Assembly: GCA_964369235.1 (NCBI GenBank)
Contig: CAYJEQ010000090.1
Span: forward strand, 1 to 9,435
Origin: CAYJEQ01 sp964369235
Lineage (GTDB): Bacteria; Bacillota; Clostridia; Oscillospirales; Ruminococcaceae
DNA length: 9,435 nt
Reading direction: 5' to 3'
A model generated the notes under the pieces. It ran no database searches. It saw only the letters and a program-made list of their open reading frames with translations, and had not been told where the DNA came from. Shown piece after piece: positions 8,041 through 9,435 of this stretch. Position numbers and translations under genes: made by a program. The first letter of the stretch is position 1; every line of letters starts with the position of its first letter.

Positions 8041-8048
8041 GAGGAAGG
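8041..8048 (+). promoter_or_regulatory. ribosome-binding site of valS
   Basis: GAGGAAGG lies just ahead of two in-frame ATG codons. From the GAGG at 8041-8044 the gap to ATG 8050 is 5 bases. From the AAGG ending at 8048 the gap to ATG 8062 is 13 bases. Spacing mildly favours 8050. Confidence 0.6.
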
Positions 8049-8049
8049 A

Positions 8050-9435
8050 ATGACTATTTTTATGAAAGAACTGGATAAAATATATAATCCTAAATCTTTT
8101 GAAGATGAGATTTACGCTAATTGGATGGAAAAAGGATATTTCCATGCAACAGTGAACAAAGATAAGAAACCATACACAATTATGATGCCTCCACCAAATA
8201 TTACAGGACAGCTTCATATGGGACATGCACTAGATGCAACATTTCAGGATATTCTAATTAGAACAAAGAGAATGCAGGGATATGAAGCCCTATGGCTACC
8301 AGGTACCGACCATGCTTCCATTGCTACCGAGGCTAAAATCGTAGAAGCAATGAACGAAGAAGGTGTTTCTAAAGATGATATCGGCAGAGAAGGTTTCCTA
8401 GAGCGTGCATGGCAGTGGAACGAAACTTTCGGTGGCAGAATAGTTGAACAGCAGAAGAAGATGGGTGGTTCCTGTGACTGGGATCGTTCTAGATTTACTA
8501 TGGACGAAACCTGTTCTAAAGCTGTACAGCAGGTGTTCTTTAACCTGTATGAAAAAGGCCTAATTTATCGTGGTGAGCGTATTATTAACTGGTGCCCTAA
8601 CTGTAAAACTTCTATTTCTGATGCTGAGGTAGAACATGAGGAAAAGGCAGGCCACTTCTGGCATATTAAGTATCCTATTAAGGATAGCGAAGAATTTTTA
8701 GAAGTAGCTACAACTAGACCAGAAACAATGCTAGGGGATACAGCTGTAGCAGTACACCCAGATGATGAAAGATACAAGCACCTAATTGGTAAGATGATTA
8801 TACTGCCACTAATGGACAGAGAGATACCAATTATTGCTGATACCTATGTAGAGATGGATTTTGGTACAGGTTGTGTTAAGATGACACCAGCCCATGACCC
8901 TAATGACTTTGAAGTAGGTCTTCGTCACAGCTTACCTATTATTAATGTAATGAATGATGATGCAACTATTAACGAAAATGGTGGCAAATATCAAGGTATG
9001 GAAAGATACACAGCTAGAAAAGCAGTAGTTAAGGATCTAGAAGATCAGGGTCTACTTATCCAGATTAAAGATCACACCCACAATGTAGGAAGCTGTTATA
9101 GATGTTCTACAGTGGTAGAGCCTTGGATTTCCAAGCAGTGGTTTGTTAAGATGGAGCCTCTAGCAAAACCGTCTATTAAGGCAGTTCGTGAAGGTGAAAT
9201 TAACTTTATTCCACAGCGTTTTGACAAGATATACTTCCACTGGATGGAAAACATCAAGGACTGGTGTATCTCCCGTCAGCTATGGTGGGGACATAGAATC
9301 CCAGCGTACTACTGTGGCGATTGTTCTGAGATTACAGTATCAATAGAAGGCAAACCATCAGCTTGTAAATGTGGCTGTACCGACCTTAAACAGGACGAAG
9401 ATACTCTAGATACATGGTTCTCCTCTGCTCTGTGG
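8050..9435 (+). CDS. valS: valyl-tRNA synthetase, N-terminal part (cut by window edge)
   Basis: ValRS is a class Ia aminoacyl-tRNA synthetase that charges tRNA-Val in the cytoplasm and hydrolyses mischarged threonine. The visible 462 codons are about half of the usual 880 or so. They contain PPPNITGQLHMGHA with the HIGH-type signature HMGH at residues 56-59; the CP1 editing domain, with VATTRPETMLGDTA and GTGCVKMTPAHDPNDFEVG; the WCISRQLWWGHRIP segment; cysteine pairs (CGDC and CKCGC) typical of a zinc-binding insertion; and DTWFSSALW at the edge. The KMSKS loop lies beyond the window. ATG 8062 (giving MKELDK) is the alternative start and resembles many family N termini; 8050 is chosen on ribosome-binding-site spacing. 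CGT arginine codons appear more often than in addA and addB, as expected of a highly expressed gene. Confidence 0.97.
   Translation, partial: MTIFMKELDKIYNPKSFEDEIYANWMEKGYFHATVNKDKKPYTIMMPPPNITGQLHMGHALDATFQDILIRTKRMQGYEALWLPGTDHASIATEAKIVEAMNEEGVSKDDIGREGFLERAWQWNETFGGRIVEQQKKMGGSCDWDRSRFTMDETCSKAVQQVFFNLYEKGLIYRGERIINWCPNCKTSISDAEVEHEEKAGHFWHIKYPIKDSEEFLEVATTRPETMLGDTAVAVHPDDERYKHLIGKMIILPLMDREIPIIADTYVEMDFGTGCVKMTPAHDPNDFEVGLRHSLPIINVMNDDATINENGGKYQGMERYTARKAVVKDLEDQGLLIQIKDHTHNVGSCYRCSTVVEPWISKQWFVKMEPLAKPSIKAVREGEINFIPQRFDKIYFHWMENIKDWCISRQLWWGHRIPAYYCGDCSEITVSIEGKPSACKCGCTDLKQDEDTLDTWFSSALW

Noticed and set aside
7939..8226. Minus-strand open frame over the valS promoter and start
   Set aside because: It runs antisense through the ValRS N terminus including the HMGH region, and its sequence resembles no protein family.

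Overview
The window is AT-rich, densely coded and reads almost entirely on the + strand. Gene content (an AddAB pair rather than RecBCD, purine-rich ribosome-binding sites, GTG and TTG starts, heavy use of AGA, ATA and CTA codons) points to a low-GC Gram-positive anaerobe of the Clostridia type. I cannot name a genus from the sequence alone.

Layout: an AT-rich leader with a possible promoter (1-181); addB (182-3526); a 324-base gap almost filled by a 291-bp element with 29-bp terminal inverted repeats and nested inner inverted repeats (3531-3821); addA from a GTG start (3851-7381); a short gene for a membrane-anchored GIY-YIG nuclease-family protein from a TTG start (7410-7931); a promoter region (about 7966-8017); and the first 462 codons of valS, which runs off the right edge.

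AddB and AddA form the helicase-nuclease that processes double-strand DNA ends for recombination. Both subunits look intact. AddA has the full set of superfamily 1 helicase motifs and a RecB-type nuclease centre. AddB has a Walker A motif, a nuclease centre and the four cysteines of the AddB iron-sulfur cluster. The GIY-YIG gene starts 28 bases after addA and is probably co-transcribed; whether it works with AddAB is unknown. valS appears to have its own promoter and is a separate housekeeping unit.

The most unusual object is the element between addB and addA. Its two ends pair at 27 of 29 positions, and the interior folds into two further long arms with almost no unpaired bases at the junction. 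It resembles a non-autonomous mobile element (MITE-like) and could equally act as a structured RNA within the addB-addA transcript. Deleting it on paper leaves an ordinary operon gap of about 35 bases with the addA ribosome-binding site intact.
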